DNA of 64,000 nt, taken from positions 57,154,852-57,218,851 of the forward strand of contig OY992538.1 in assembly GCA_963921195.1 (NCBI GenBank). Direction: 5' to 3'. Under the pieces are notes generated by a model, which saw only the letters and a program-made list of their open reading frames with translations, made no database searches and was not told the origin of the DNA. Each line of letters starts with the position of its first letter. The first letter of the stretch is position 1. The position numbers were made by a program, and so were the translations under genes. Below, one piece after another: positions 11,836 to 23,665 of this stretch. Origin of the DNA: Pegoplata infirma. Its lineage: Eukaryota > Arthropoda > Insecta > Diptera > Anthomyiidae.

Positions 11836-13404
11836 TTTTATTTTTCTATAGAGCAGTTTTTATATACATCGAAAACATCATTCCTTAAAGTAAAAACCTT
11901 ATTTGAATTAAACCAACTCGGTTATTGTTATTGTTATTTCCAAGAAACCTTAGTTGGAATATGACGCACATTAAAAACAAAAATAGACAAATTGACTCAG
12001 CCATTCCATGATTTAAAATCTATATATTGGGAAAAGTGAGCGTAAAAGTAGGCGTGGACAATTTTTCTTGCCTTAAGAATCTTTTGCGGACTATAACCGT
12101 TATAGTTTTTTCGATACATAAAAAAGTGGGCGTGGGAAATTTTACTATCCGTTAAAACTCTAGTTAAATTATGATGAAAATTTTCAACAAAAATTAGCCA
12201 AAGTGGGTGAGGTCAAGTTCTTTTTACGTAAAAACCAAAGTTTGAATATGATTAAAAATTCATTTAAAAAAATTTAGACAAATCGGTCCAGCTGTTTTCT
12301 GGTTTTGGATAAATTGAAAAAGTGGGCGTAAAAGTGGGCGTGGTTGATTTTTCTTTCACTTAAAACTTATATTGGATTGCTACGAACATTTTAATACAAA
12401 AATACACAAATCGGTGCAGCCGTTTTCCGATTTTAGATAAATTGAAAAAAGTGGGCGTAAAAGTGGGCGTGGTCAATTTTTCTTTACGTAAAAACCTAAG
12501 TTGGACTATAACGAACATTTCAAAAAAAGAATTGTGCAAATCGGTCCAGCCGTTCTCAACTGATGCGGTTACCAACGAACGATAATTGATTTTTATTTAT
12601 ATAGATTCTATATTTTATTTTTCTATAGAGCAGTTTTTATATACATCGAAAACATCATTCCTTAAAGTAAAAACCTTATTTGAATTAAACAAACTCGGTC
12701 CCTCCATTCAAAAGTAGGCGTAGAAATGGAAAATTGTTATTTCCAAAAAACCTTAGTTGGAATATGACGCACATTAAAAACAAAAATAGACAAATTGATT
12801 TAGCCATTCCATGATTTAAAATATATATATTGGGAAAAGTGAGCGTAAAAGTAGGCGTGGACAATTTTTCTTTCCTTAAGAATCTTTGGCGGACTATAAC
12901 CGTTATAGTTTTTTCGATACATAAAAAAAGTGGGCGTGGGAAATTTTACTATCCGTTAAAACCCTAGTTGAATTATGATGAAAATTTTCAACAAAAATTA
13001 GCCAAAGTGGGTGAGGTCAAGTTCTTTTTTACGTAAAAACCAAAGTTGGAATATGATTAAAAATTCATTTAAAAAAATTTAGACAAATCGGTCCAGCTGT
13101 TTTCAGATTTTAGATAAATTGAAAAAGTGGGCGTAAAAGTGGGCGTGGTTGATTTTTCTTTCACTAAAAACTTATATTGGATTGCTACGAACATTTTAAT
13201 ACAAAAATACCCAAATCGGTGCAGCCGTTTTCCGATTTTAGATAAATTGAAAAAAGTGGGCGTAAAAGTGGGCGTGGTCAATTTTTCTTTACGTAAAAAC
13301 CTAAGTTGGACTATGACGAACATTTCAATAAAATAATTGTGCAAATCGGTCCAGCCGTTCTCAACTGATGCGGTTACCAACGAACGACAATTGATTTTTA
13401 TTTA
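11836..13404. repeat. Tandemly duplicated repeat of about 780 bp
   Basis: Units start ATTCTATATTTTATTTTTCT at about 11829 and 12606 and both end in ACCAACGAACGA plus TTGATTTTTATTTATATAGA. Each contains two or three AAAGTGGGCGTAAAAGTGGG modules, related to the preceding block. Confidence 0.65.
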
Positions 13405-13635
13405 TATAGATTTTAATCGTTTTTGACGTTTAAAAGAAAATTCAGACTATTTGAGTTACAGTAAAAACAACTGTAATTTGACGAAGTTTTTACCGTTTCT
13501 TGTAGTTGTTAATCAATAGTTAAAAACAACAACAATTTTTGATTGATTTTACCGTAAAATGTAGTGGGCTCCTAAACAACAGCAAATGTAGTAATTTTAA
13601 CTATCTTTTGTATTGGAGTCATAACTTTTTGAGTG

Positions 13636-13941
13636 TACATATGGATAAAAGACTATGGATAAATAGTATTGACAAGATCCTGACAAGATCGAAACACGTG
13701 TCGGCTAAGTCTTGAAAAAAAAAAATAGTTTTTAATGGCTAAACCTATCAGTTTAAAACAAAAAACTTAATAAAATATTTGCCTGAAAATTAATATCATC
13801 CTTAGTAAAGGAATATGACCTCGAGCTAGAACAATCTTTATAAAAAAATAAAATTTGAAATTATTATTTTTTTATTGAATTGATCTTAATATTTTTTAAA
13901 TCAGAAATTTTAAATTCTATACAACAATAACAATATAATAA
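13636..13941. other. Short spacer downstream of gene A
   Basis: Contains a retroposon-like tail ATCGAAACACGTGTCGGCTA followed by an A run (13690-13727), then the AT-rich 3' flank of gene A with its polyadenylation signal. Confidence 0.4.
13871..13876 (-). terminator. Polyadenylation signal of gene A
   Basis: AATAAA on the minus strand about 66 bases after the gene A stop codon, in AT-rich sequence. Confidence 0.5.
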
Positions 13942-16900
13942 TTAATTACATTTTGCTAACTCCGGCCAAGTACATACAAGAAACTCAATATCAAAATACA
14001 AACCAGCACCACACTGGAAATCATAACGTATGCCGCCAGCACATTGATAATAACGTGAACAATCTGAGGCATTACCAAAGAATCCATCGGTAGAGCAATT
14101 ATTCTCGGGATTATTTGGTGCTTGAGTGGGTGCTTGGGTAGGTGCTGAAGTTGCTGCGGTCGTTTTTGGGGTAGTTTGTTCAACTTGTCCTCCCCCACCA
14201 CCACCACCTTGTTGATTACCCAATTTGTTGTTAATGGCTTTTAATAATGGAAATTGTTCACCACATCTACCATGGAAATCATCAGTTTCAATTGACCATA
14301 ACATGGCACCGGCTAAATTTAAAGAATTTAAAAATTCCACTTTTAATTCAATACTCTGGACATTATCATAACTAATCCATTGATTGTTATTATGAATATA
14401 AGGTACACCATAGTCATTAGCCCAGTTATAACTCCAAGAACTAACTAGACTACAAATTTCATTATAACCCATAAAACCCGCCTCTCTGGTATATGGTCCA
14501 GCCGAACCAGATCCCGAACTAGGTGAACCCGGTGAAGTTTGTTGAGAGTTAGCCAATTGAAAAGTACGACCATAGAAAGCTAGACCCAAAACCAATTTTG
14601 AAGCTGGAGCACCTGAAATTTTCGAAAAAAACGTGATTATGATTTTTAAATTGAATTTTTTTGAAATATGTTTTTTTTTTTTAAAATACCTGCTTGTAAC
14701 CAATAGTAAATGGATGATTCAACATTATTTTGTCCTTGTCCTCTTAAAGGAGCATTAAAGCCTAATTTACCATCACTTGCCATAGCAAAATCATAAGTCA
14801 TAACATTGATATAGTCAACATATCTGGCAATATTTGGAATATCATACGATAAACGGGCAGTATTTTCTGAAGCACCCACAGCTATACTTAATTCTAAATT
14901 ATAGGGTTCAAATCTGAAAGAAAATTTAGAATATTTTTTAAAAAGAAATTCAAAAGGCTACAGCATTTTTAGATGTTATTCGAATAGATTTCACAGAAAT
15001 ATGCAAACTCTATTTAAAATTTAAAAAAAACTATCTACTGAAACTTTAAGCTTTCATTAAAAATATGCAATACTTACGCTGCCTTTAATTCTTTAAGAAG
15101 TGTTACGAAATTATTTTTATCTTGTGCACTTCCTCCACGTTGTGCTGGATATTCCCAATCCAAATCAAGGCCATCAAAACCGTGTTGTCTAATAAAACTC
15201 AATGTTGATGTTATAAAGGTGTTTCTCTTATTTGCATCGGCCGCCATATAAGAATAGTTTTCCGAACCCTCATTCCAACCACCAACAACAGCAAGAACTT
15301 TCAATTTGGGATTGATTTGTTTTAAAGCCATGGTACGTGATATAACACCTGGGATAAATTTAAAACTGTTTTTAGAAAAAAACAAGTAAAAAAGTTAAAT
15401 TCGGACTTGCCGAATGTACACTCAAAATATTTTGTAGACAAAAACTAATGAAAAACACACTTAAAACCAGTGAATAAACAATTGAAAACCATCCCAGTAA
15501 TTATTCAGTTGTTTTAACAAACATCAACATTTATTTTTTACTGTTGACAAAATTTTCTAAAATAAATAACATTAAACATTAAAAAATTACGTTTTTTTCA
15601 CTCTTTTTTACCAACAAATTCGAAAAAAAATAACCAACGAAAACATTAAAAATTAATGATAGATCTGTTATTTTTACCAACAAATTTCAAAAAAATAACC
15701 TACGAAAACAATAAAAATTAATGATTTCGTAGGTAATTTTTTACAATTTTTTATTGAAATATTTTTTTTAAAAATTTTTAACAAAATTTTTGGGGAATCG
15801 ATCCCGCAATCAACTACATTCTGGCCAGACACTCTACCCATCGTGCCAAAGTCACTTGATACAAACATGTTTTTATATTTCTATAAATAATTTTTTGATT
15901 TTTTTTTCTACAAAAAAATAACTGACTTGTGTAGGTAAAAACTAATGATATTTCATTAAAAAAATACCAACAATTTAAAAAAAAAAATACTTACACAAAT
16001 CATTAAAAATCAAAAGAATAATCAGTAGTTTTTACTTACAGAACAAAAATAAATGACTTTAAAAATTAAATGTTAATGAAAGTCTTTATTTTTTAGTGTG
16101 TTATTTTTGAAACAAAGGACTGAAGTAGTCATTAATAAAAACTGAACATCAAACAAATGTTTTTTCTTTTAAAAACTACTAAACGGAAAACTTTTTAAAT
16201 ATACTACAAACAGTTAATGACATAATTTTTTGAGTGTAGTGATACCCACCACAATTTCTAAAAGATTATTGCAAAAAACATTATTTAAAAGGAAATTACT
16301 TTTGAAAAAAAAAAATTTATTTGAAAAAAAATTTCCGCGAAAAAAAAATTTGTTAAAAAAAATACGCGATTTTTTTATTTTTTTGTCAAAAAATATGTTC
16401 GTACTTGTTTAAGTACCATTTAGTGTTCAATTATGTTGACATATGACAACCAGCAGCCGAATTAAAGCATTTTGTATTTTTAGGTTATGTTGAATGTACT
16501 AAAATGTTTGAGGTGTCCGACTTTTTTTCAAGACTTGAAAAGTCCTACTAAGGGTCAACAATGCGAAAAATACAACTCTGTAAAAAGTTAAGATTGATTA
16601 AGTTTCTGCCAAATGAATACACCGCGAATGATGGTGGGTATACGGGTTATTCAACATAAAAGTAATTCCGATATTCTATTTATTCAAAAGTTTCATTTAA
16701 ATGGCTAATTTTACTCTGACACACATTAAGTGTGTGGCAATCGAAGGAGTGCTGATGATGGAAGGGTGGCATCTTCCGAAAGCTGTCGACATCTCCACTT
16801 AGCCTGTGTTGTCACTTGATTTTTTTCAGATTTTTTCATTGTACAACAATTACACTGTGCTAGTCGCAAAAATTAACAAGCTGGGCACCCTGCTGGTAAA

Positions 16901-19900
16901 GCTAATTCCGGTACGCTGAATTCAATGGTGCTAGCGATATTCGCGATTTAAAACTGTAAACCCTTGGTACAACAAAAATTGAATTTGTATGCTTTTGGGA
17001 TAGTTTTTAAATATAAATTTAGAAAACGCATTGTTTTTTTCGCAAAAAAAAATTTCCACGAAAAAAAAAATCGCGAAAACAATTTTTTTTTTAAATTTTG
17101 TGTCTAAAATTTATTGTATTCAACTCATTTTCATAAATTAGTAGGAAAATAAAAAAAATTCACAAAAAAAAAATCGCGAAAAAAATTTACGCGAACTTTT
17201 ATTATATTTATACTATTTTTATAAAATGTTTCATAGTATTTATGAAACATTTCATAATATTTATGAAACAGTTACATTGGACGAACTTTAATGACAAGTT
17301 TCATTATATTTATGAAAAGGTTTCATATTATTTCTTAAACAATTTGTCAAAAATCCGTGCACTTTTTCTTTAGATGTTTATCTTTCCACACAAAAAAAAA
17401 TTCAAAAGCGCGTTTTTCATTTTTTTCGAGAAAATCGCATTTGAATATTGAATTTCATAACAATGTTGTAAATTGCTTGTATTCTCTTGCTTCAAAGAAA
17501 AAAAAAGTAGCAGGATTTTTGATAAATTGACTTCTTTAAAAAATGAAAAATTTCAGAAAAGGTTCGGAAAATTTTTATAAATAAATTTTTTCAAAATAAA
17601 ATTTTTTTATCGACAGCCCATAAAAATATACAAGAATGCAAATAGGACTAACGGTTTTCGAGATATTTCTATTTGAAATTTGCAAAAAATTGAGCTTTTC
17701 CTACGTTCAACAATTTTTTTTAAAAAAGTCTTTCATGTAAACATAATTTGAGCCTAATCCGACAATTTTAAGCCGTGGCGGCCTTCGATTAACATTTTGG
17801 TTTTTTGGAAACTTTTCACCAAAAACTCTAAACTTTGATCGAAGAGCGCCAGGGGTTAAATTAAATTAAACTTATCGGATTTGACCCAAATTAGGCTACA
17901 CTTGTCTCAAGCTCTATAAAAGTGTAAAAAAAAATAAATTTTGAGATTTTTAAAAAATTTCTTGAACGGTCAAATTAACCGCCATTTTTTATACCCTCCA
18001 CTCTAGTGATAGAGTGTATATGGGGCATTCCATGTCAAATCGGACACTTTAAATTTTTTTTTTTTAGATTTTCCCAATTTGTTTACCGTTTTTAGTACCC
18101 TTCGAAAACTCTTTCGTGGTAAATTTTCAGATTTTTTTGGTGAGCCGTCCAAAAGAAATCGAATTTTTAAAAATTGGTAGTTTATTCCTTTACTCAAACT
18201 TCTTTTACTCATAACTTCTTCAATAATGGTCCAAATTTCTATTTTTTTTTTTTTCAAAATTTTTGTTTTTTTACGTACTTTTAAAAAAAATTCCAAAAAA
18301 TTCTTAAAAGCGCTCTAGTATGAGATTTTTAAGTTTCAAAATTTAAATCTCATTTTTGAAAATGTTTGTACTCTTCGATTTTTTTAAATTTTTTTTTTGT
18401 GTAAAACTTCTATCGATTCTACAAATTTCTTGCCCACACTCAAAATATTTTGTAGGCAAAAACAAATGAAAACACACTTAAAACCAGTGAATAAACAATT
18501 GAAAACCATCCCAGTAATTATTCATTTGTTTTAACAAACATCAACATTTATTTTTTACTAAATTTTCTAAAATAAATAACATTAAACATTAAAAAATTAA
18601 TTTTTTTTCACTCTTTTTTACCAACAAAGTCGAAAAAAATAACCTACGAAAACATTAAAAATGATTAATAGTTCTGTTATTTTTTCCAACAAATTTCAAA
18701 AAAATAACCTACGAAAACAATAAAAATTAATGATTTCGTAGGTAATTTTTTACAATTTTTTATTGAAATATTTTTTTAAAAATTTTTAATAAAATTTTGG
18801 GGAATCGATCCCGCAATCAACTACATTCTGGCCAGACACTCTACCCATCGTGCCAAAGTCACTTGATACAAACATGTTTTTATATTTCTATAAATAATTT
18901 TTTGGTTTTTTTTTTTTTAAAATAACTGACTTGTGTAGGTAAAAACTAATGATATTTCAGAGCTAAAACACCTTAATTCAACCGAGGAGTTGACCGCACC
19001 CCCTCCAAATTTAACAAGTAGAAAAATTAAATTCGACTTAATCGAATCTATGAATACCCTCCACAATGTAATCTGATAGTAATTTTCTAAAAAAAATTCC
19101 AAAAAATTGCATTACATATTTTTTATTAGAAATATGTATATTATTTTGAGACAAATTTTCTTTTAATCAATCAAATTTTTTTGAGTGTAAAATTTTTTTG
19201 ACTGTCAACATTTTTTTGAGTCTGCCATTTCATTAAAAAAAAAATAATAATGTGTACATTTTTTTTTGAGTGTAACATTTTTTTTTTAGTGTACAATTTC
19301 TTTGAGTAACAAATTACTTTGTAAATATTTTTGTTGTTTTATACCTATATGTAATACAAAAAAAAAACTATTTCACATATTTTCCACTTTTTATATTACT
19401 ATCCTCTTCTTTAAAAACCAAAAACAAATTAACATTCAATCATACACATACTTTATTTGATTTTTCCCGTTACATACAGTTACACTAACAATAACAAAAC
19501 AATAACAAATATTTACTTGTCTAACAACTAAACTGCACCCCACGACAAGAAAACAAACAACAACAAGTTTTACAAATCTGGTATTTCACCATGCCCTTAA
19601 AACTTGTTTAACGAGTTTTCAACAGTTTAAGGTGAAACAAATCTGAAATTCAGTGCTTTGCTTATAACTTTTGAACCACTGAACCGATTTTGCTGAAATT
19701 CAAAACCAAACAGCCTTGGGGAACGACAAATATATAAGCTAAGCTTTAGCCCCTTCAGAATTGTCTTTCGAAAGTTATAGTGGTTTTAATCTTGTAAATT
19801 CGAAAAATACCCTTGCCAAAATTTACTATTTTGCTCATAACTTTTGAACCACTGGACCGATTTCGCTGGATTGCAATACCAACCTGACCCGGTAAATGTA

Positions 19901-22852
19901 GAACATATATGTCAAACTTCAGGAGCCTCCGTAAAGTCTTTCAAAAGTTAGCGTGTTTTCAACGGACAGACAGACAGACGGACGGACGGACGGACGGACG
20001 GACGGACATCGCTAGATCGACTTAAAATCGATCAAGGATCATGAATATATATACTTTATGGGGTCTTAGACCAATATTTCGATGTGTTACAAACGGAATG
20101 ACAAACTTATATATACCCTCTATCACTAGAGTGGAGGGTATAATGAAATTAAGTACTGATGTTTACTTTAACAAAAAAGAGATTTTGCCAATTTTTCTGG
20201 CTTCTGTTCATTCCAGTATTCGAGATATGCGGTCTTGAAAATTAACAAAATCGTATATATTTGACAAAAGTGTTCTGATATAAATAAAGATAACTCGAAA
20301 AGTAATAATAATACATGTCGCAGTCAGGTCGCAAATAATAGGTAATTAGACAGCCTTTAAAATGGCATTCCCCAAGATTTTTTTTGAAAAAGGTCAAAGG
20401 TCATTGGTTTTAACCTTAATTTTTGGAGAGCTATATCTCAAAAAACGATATTTTTAAAATTCTGGAAAAAATATATGTGATTAGGAATCATCTATACTAC
20501 TTCAGTTTGATTTTTCAGGATGGAGACTTCATTGGAACTTTTTATATTAATAGAAACGTTGTGACAGGAAAGAAAAAGCGGCGTAATTTCCCTTAGAAAA
20601 AAAATATTTTTTTTTTGTCTTTAAAATTCTGGTACCAAAATTAATTTTTCTGAATGTTTTTGACGTGCTGAGTCCAAATATCACTTTTGAACTGGCCTAT
20701 CGCTATTACTTTTCAAGATATATGCACCTAAATTTTCAAAAATAACACGGCAATAGCATTTTAGCAATTTTCACATATTTATGTGCAGATATCTCGAAAA
20801 CTAATAGCGATAGGCCAGTTCAAAGGTCATATTTGGACTCAGCACGTCGAAAACATTCAGAAAAATAAATTTTGGTACCAGAATTTCAAAGACAAAAAAA
20901 AAATATTGTTTTTCTAAGGGAAATTACGCCGCTTTTTCTTTCCTGTCACAACGTTTCTATTAATATAAAAAGTTCCAATGAAGTCTCCATCCTGAAAAAT
21001 TAAACTGAAGTAGTATAGATGATTCTTAATCACATATATTTTTTCCAAAATTTTAAAAATATCGTTTTTTGAGATATAGCTCTCCAAAAATTAAGGTTAA
21101 AACCAATGACCTTTGACCTTTTTCAAAAGAAATCTTGGGGAATGCCATTTTAAAGGCTGTCTTATTACCTATTATTTGCGACCTGACTGCGACATGTATT
21201 ATAATTACTTTTCGAGTTATCTTTATTTATATCAGAACACTTTTGTCAAATATATACGATTTTGGCAATTTTCAAGACCCCATATCTCGGGGAGAAAAAG
21301 TACAAGAAGTCCAAAATTTTGGCACTATGATTTTTTTGTAAGGGTCCAACAATATTCCAAGTTTCATAAAATTCGAATGGGGTAAGGTCAAAAATGCTAC
21401 TTTTTTCGGTTGAATTGAGGTGTTTTAACTCTTCATTAAAAAATACCAACAATTTAAAAAAAAAATTACTTACACAAATCATTAAAAATCAAAAGAATAA
21501 TCAGTAGTTTTTACTTACAGAACAAAAATAAATGACTTTAAAAATTAAATGTTAATGAAAGTCTTTATTTTTTAGTGTGTTATTTTTGAAACAAAGGACT
21601 GAAGTAGTCATTAATAAAAACTGAACAGCAAACAAATGTTTCTTCTTTTAAAAACGACTAAACGGAAAACTTTTTAAATAAACTACAAACAGTTAATGAC
21701 ATAATTTTTTGAGTGTAGGTAAAAACTAATGATATATCATTAAAAAATACCAACAATTTAAAAAAAATTACTTACACAAATCATTAAAAATTTAAAGAAT
21801 AATCAGTAGTTTTTACTTACAGAACAAAAATGAATGAATTTTTTGAGTGTATATATTTGTCGTTGCCCTGGCTTGGTTCGTATTGAATTTCAGCCAAATC
21901 GGTCCGGTGGTTTAAAAGTTATTAGCAAAACCGTGAATTTCAGATTAGTTTCACCTTGAATTCATGTGTTGAAAACCCGTTTCGTCACAAAAATTTTACA
22001 CTAAAAAAAATACACTCGAAAAAAATTTTACACTCAAAAAAAAATTTAGTAAATTATTTTTTTTTTTTCAAAAATTACAAAAAAAAGTTGTTTTACACAA
22101 ATTAAAATATTTCTAATCAAAAATGTTATTCTTTTCACGTTAGAAATTTACTATCACTTAAAAAGGGCATTGTGGAGGGTATTCATAGATTCGGCCAAGT
22201 AGAATTTAACTTTCTACTTGTTATTTTTTTTGCACAAATTTTAAATGACAGAATCTCGAAAACCGCCGCTTGACCGATTTCAAACATTTTTGTGGCATTC
22301 GCATTCAGCATGCCAAAATTAATAAAATTAATGTACTGCAAGATATTTTTTTTTATATTTTTCAAAAATCCAAAATTTTGGTGAAAATTTTCCAAAAGTC
22401 CAAAACTTTGATCGAAGGGCTCCACGGATTAAAATGATCAGATTATGCTCAAATTAGATTTAAATGAAAGACTGCAATGTTTTTCAAAGGCACATATTTC
22501 AAACTTTTCGAGATTATAAAAAAAAACACATAATACTTACCCAAACCGCTGTCTAAATCCAACCACTCATCTAAAATTCTGAATTGTCCTGCTGCCGTTA
22601 TACCAAAAAAGGAATACATTATATGGGTACACAAAGACGGATTAATATTTATTACTGGGTTCAAATTTTCCATCACCCTCACGATAATAAGACCAGGTGC
22701 CATAGTAACAGTTAACAACTTTAGCTATAATTAAATTTATTTTTCAAAATCGTGTCCTTAATATTAGGATTCTTAATTTTCATACCACTTGCAAAGCCAC
22801 ACAAACTGCACAATCCAATAAGGCTTATTAAAAATAAATTTAATTGATTCAT
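13942..22852 (-). CDS. Gene A: secreted GH18 chitinase with CBM14 domain, five exons, frameshift in exon 2
   Basis: Exons in gene order: 22852-22786, 22724-22541, 15348-15078, 14913-14690, 14612-13942; all introns are GT-AG and phases agree except inside exon 2. Exon 1 encodes a hydrophobic signal peptide (MNQLNLFLISLIGL...). GH18 hallmarks, numbered after frame correction: CYYGTWSYY start of the barrel, VVGGW near 104-108, catalytic FDGLDLDWEYP near 141-151 with the proton-donor Glu at about 149, VMTYD in exon 4, and LWSIETDDF in exon 5. A Gly-rich then Thr/Pro/Ala-rich linker leads to a CBM14 (peritrophin-A) domain over the last 53 residues, with Cys at about 421, 433, 439, 449, 462 and 470. 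Corrected length is about 471 residues, normal for the family. Exon 2 changes frame between the codons for GKFEPSN and INPSLCTH: one extra base near 22640-22655. As written, translation stops after about 48 residues. This is either a real lesion or an assembly indel. Family role: endo-hydrolysis of chitin beta-1,4 links outside the cell. Confidence 0.87.
15382..15418 (+). mobile_element. Left end of a mini-me-like element in the gene A intron
   Basis: AACAAGTAAAAAAGTTAAAT followed by the palindrome TTCGGACTTGCCGAA. It is interrupted at TA by the MITE 15419-16236, then resumes GTGATACCCACCACAATTTC at 16239. The same arrangement occurs at 23739. Confidence 0.6.
15419..16236. mobile_element. CACTCAAAA-type MITE, family c, with tRNA-like segment
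   Basis: Starts CACTCAAAATATTTTGTAGA and ends ATAATTTTTTGAGTG, with TA on both sides (15417-15418, 16237-16238). 818 bp. It lies in the large gene A intron. Confidence 0.75.
15792..15855 (-). other. tRNA-like pol III promoter segment inside MITE c
   Basis: On the minus strand, TGGCACGATGG (A box, 15848-15838) and GGATCGATTCC (B box, 15804-15794, one mismatch to GGTTCGANTCC) are about 33 bases apart, as in tRNA-derived SINE heads. The second MITE c copy preserves both boxes at 18855-18845 and 18811-18801. Confidence 0.5.
16239..18015. other. Gene A intron, degenerate AT-rich repeats
   Basis: About 16239-16500 repeats 30154-30430 (mini-me-like body). 17220-17340 holds short ATTTATGAAACA repeats, and 17740-17960 resembles 56700-56940. 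No exon or gene is seen. Confidence 0.5.
18016..18436. mobile_element. Single arm of the GGGGCATTCCATGTC fold-back family
   Basis: Starts ATGGGGCATTCCATGTCAAA and matches one arm of the full fold-back at 46884-49058. Truncated by the MITE at 18437. Confidence 0.65.
19009..20143 (+). mobile_element. mini-me-like element
   Basis: AACAAGTAGAAAAATTAAAT start, GACA/GACG tract at 19966-20007, ATCGCTAGATCGACTTAAAA core, and the complete palindromic tail CTCTATCACTAGAGTGGAGG. It sits within the left arm of the TTCA fold-back. Confidence 0.7.
20221..21297. repeat. Near-perfect 1.1-kb palindrome in the gene A intron
   Basis: Left arm 20221 to about 20735 and right arm about 20780-21297 are inverted copies with only scattered differences, centred near 20757. 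Shared blocks include GACATGTATTAT/AATACATGTCGCAGTC and CAGCACGTC/GACGTGCTG. Transcription of gene A would yield a hairpin with arms over 500 bp. Confidence 0.85.
21716..22222 (-). mobile_element. MITE c remnant plus inverted mini-me-like element
   Basis: 21718-21850 repeats the right end of MITE c. 21852-22222 is the reverse complement of the mini-me-like body, ending in GGAGGGTATTCATAGATTCG and CTTTCTACTTGTT. Confidence 0.55.
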
Positions 22853-22942
22853 TTTTTTTCACTTCAAAAATAGAAACTTTTTTGGTTGTATACTCAAGAA
22901 GTTTTAAATGAAATATGTTGCCACTAGATTCTAATTTCTAGG

Positions 22943-22950
22943 TATTTATA
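22943..22950 (-). promoter_or_regulatory. TATA box of gene A
   Basis: TATAAATA on the minus strand, 91 bases upstream of the gene A ATG. No strong initiator is seen at +1, but the spacing leaves room for a short 5' UTR. Confidence 0.6.
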
Positions 22951-23089
22951 ATCCATAAAAACCAAAGAAGTCCCCACACGGTATCTTCTTAAGTTTTATT
23001 ATTAAAACCAAAATTGATTATTCTATCTTGCAATAAAATCAGATAATATTTAAATTAATAACAAATTTATTTTTAATAAATTTTGCAAA

Positions 23090-23665
23090 TCATACTGCAA
23101 TTATTTGGTCTAAAAGATATTTATACAACATTTCCAATTGTTTTTCGTAAATAATCAATTGTATTTCAAACACTAGCAATTGTATTTCAGAATTTATCAT
23201 TTGAATTTAGAAGTTATCAATAGAATTCAGAAGTTATCAATTGTATTTAAGAAATTAAGAATTTTCAATTGTATTTTAGAAATTATCAATTTATCAAAAA
23301 AGAAAACATTTCATCATATACACCATTTTTAATTATAATTCAGTAATTGTCATTTGAATTTCAGAAATTATCAATTGAATTTCAGATGTTATCTTTGTGT
23401 TACAGAAGTTTTCAATTGTATTTCAGAAATTATCAATTCTAATTCAGAAGTTATTAATTGTATTTCAGAAATAATCAATTGTATTTCAGACTTTATCAAT
23501 TGTATTTTAGGAATTTTCGATTTGTATATTAGAATGTATCAATTGTATTTCAGAAATTATCATTTAATTAGAAATAATTAAATGTATTTCAGACATTATC
23601 AGTTTTATTTCAGAAGTTATAAATTGTATTTCAGAATTTATTAATATTTTTTTACAAAGGTTAGT
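23090..23665. repeat. Minisatellite of about 20-bp units
   Basis: Units like CAATTGTATTTCAGAAATTAT are repeated with decay upstream of gene A. Inverted units of the same motif appear at 32940-33205, on the far side of the transposon nest. Confidence 0.7.

Larger units (their letters stand above)
8145..13635. mobile_element. CACTTAGAA-type MITE (family b), split by a 5-kb nested block
   Basis: Left part 8145 to about 8430 and right part about 13405-13635 (ending TTTTTTGAGTG, then TA) together equal the roughly 490-bp uninterrupted copy at 56942-57430. Everything between is later insertion. Confidence 0.65.
18960..21431. mobile_element. Large fold-back element with 4-bp TTCA duplication
   Basis: Ends GAGCTAAAACACCTTAATTC and (inverted) GAGTTAAAACACCTCAATTC, flanked by TTCA at 18956-18959 and 21432-21435. 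The empty site is the intact MITE c copy (GATATTTCATTAAA near 15953). The left arm was later split by a mini-me-like element at about 19009-20143; the remainder forms a long palindrome. Confidence 0.75.
18437..21715. mobile_element. MITE c, copy 2, interrupted by an element with TTCA duplication
   Basis: Left part 18437-18959 and right part 21432-21715 match 15419-16236 across its length. The break falls exactly at TTCA, which is duplicated. The tRNA-like segment is kept at 18801-18855. Confidence 0.7.

Noticed and set aside
12360..13380. Repeated peptide ENGWTDLH...FTPTF
   Set aside because: It is the minus-strand shadow of the tandem AAAGTGGGCGTG repeat; frames are broken and differ between copies.
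13676..13727. Hammerhead ribozyme (CTGACAAGATCGAAAC)
   Set aside because: It has a GAAAC but the CTGANGA core is altered and no stem II forms; more likely a retroposon tail.
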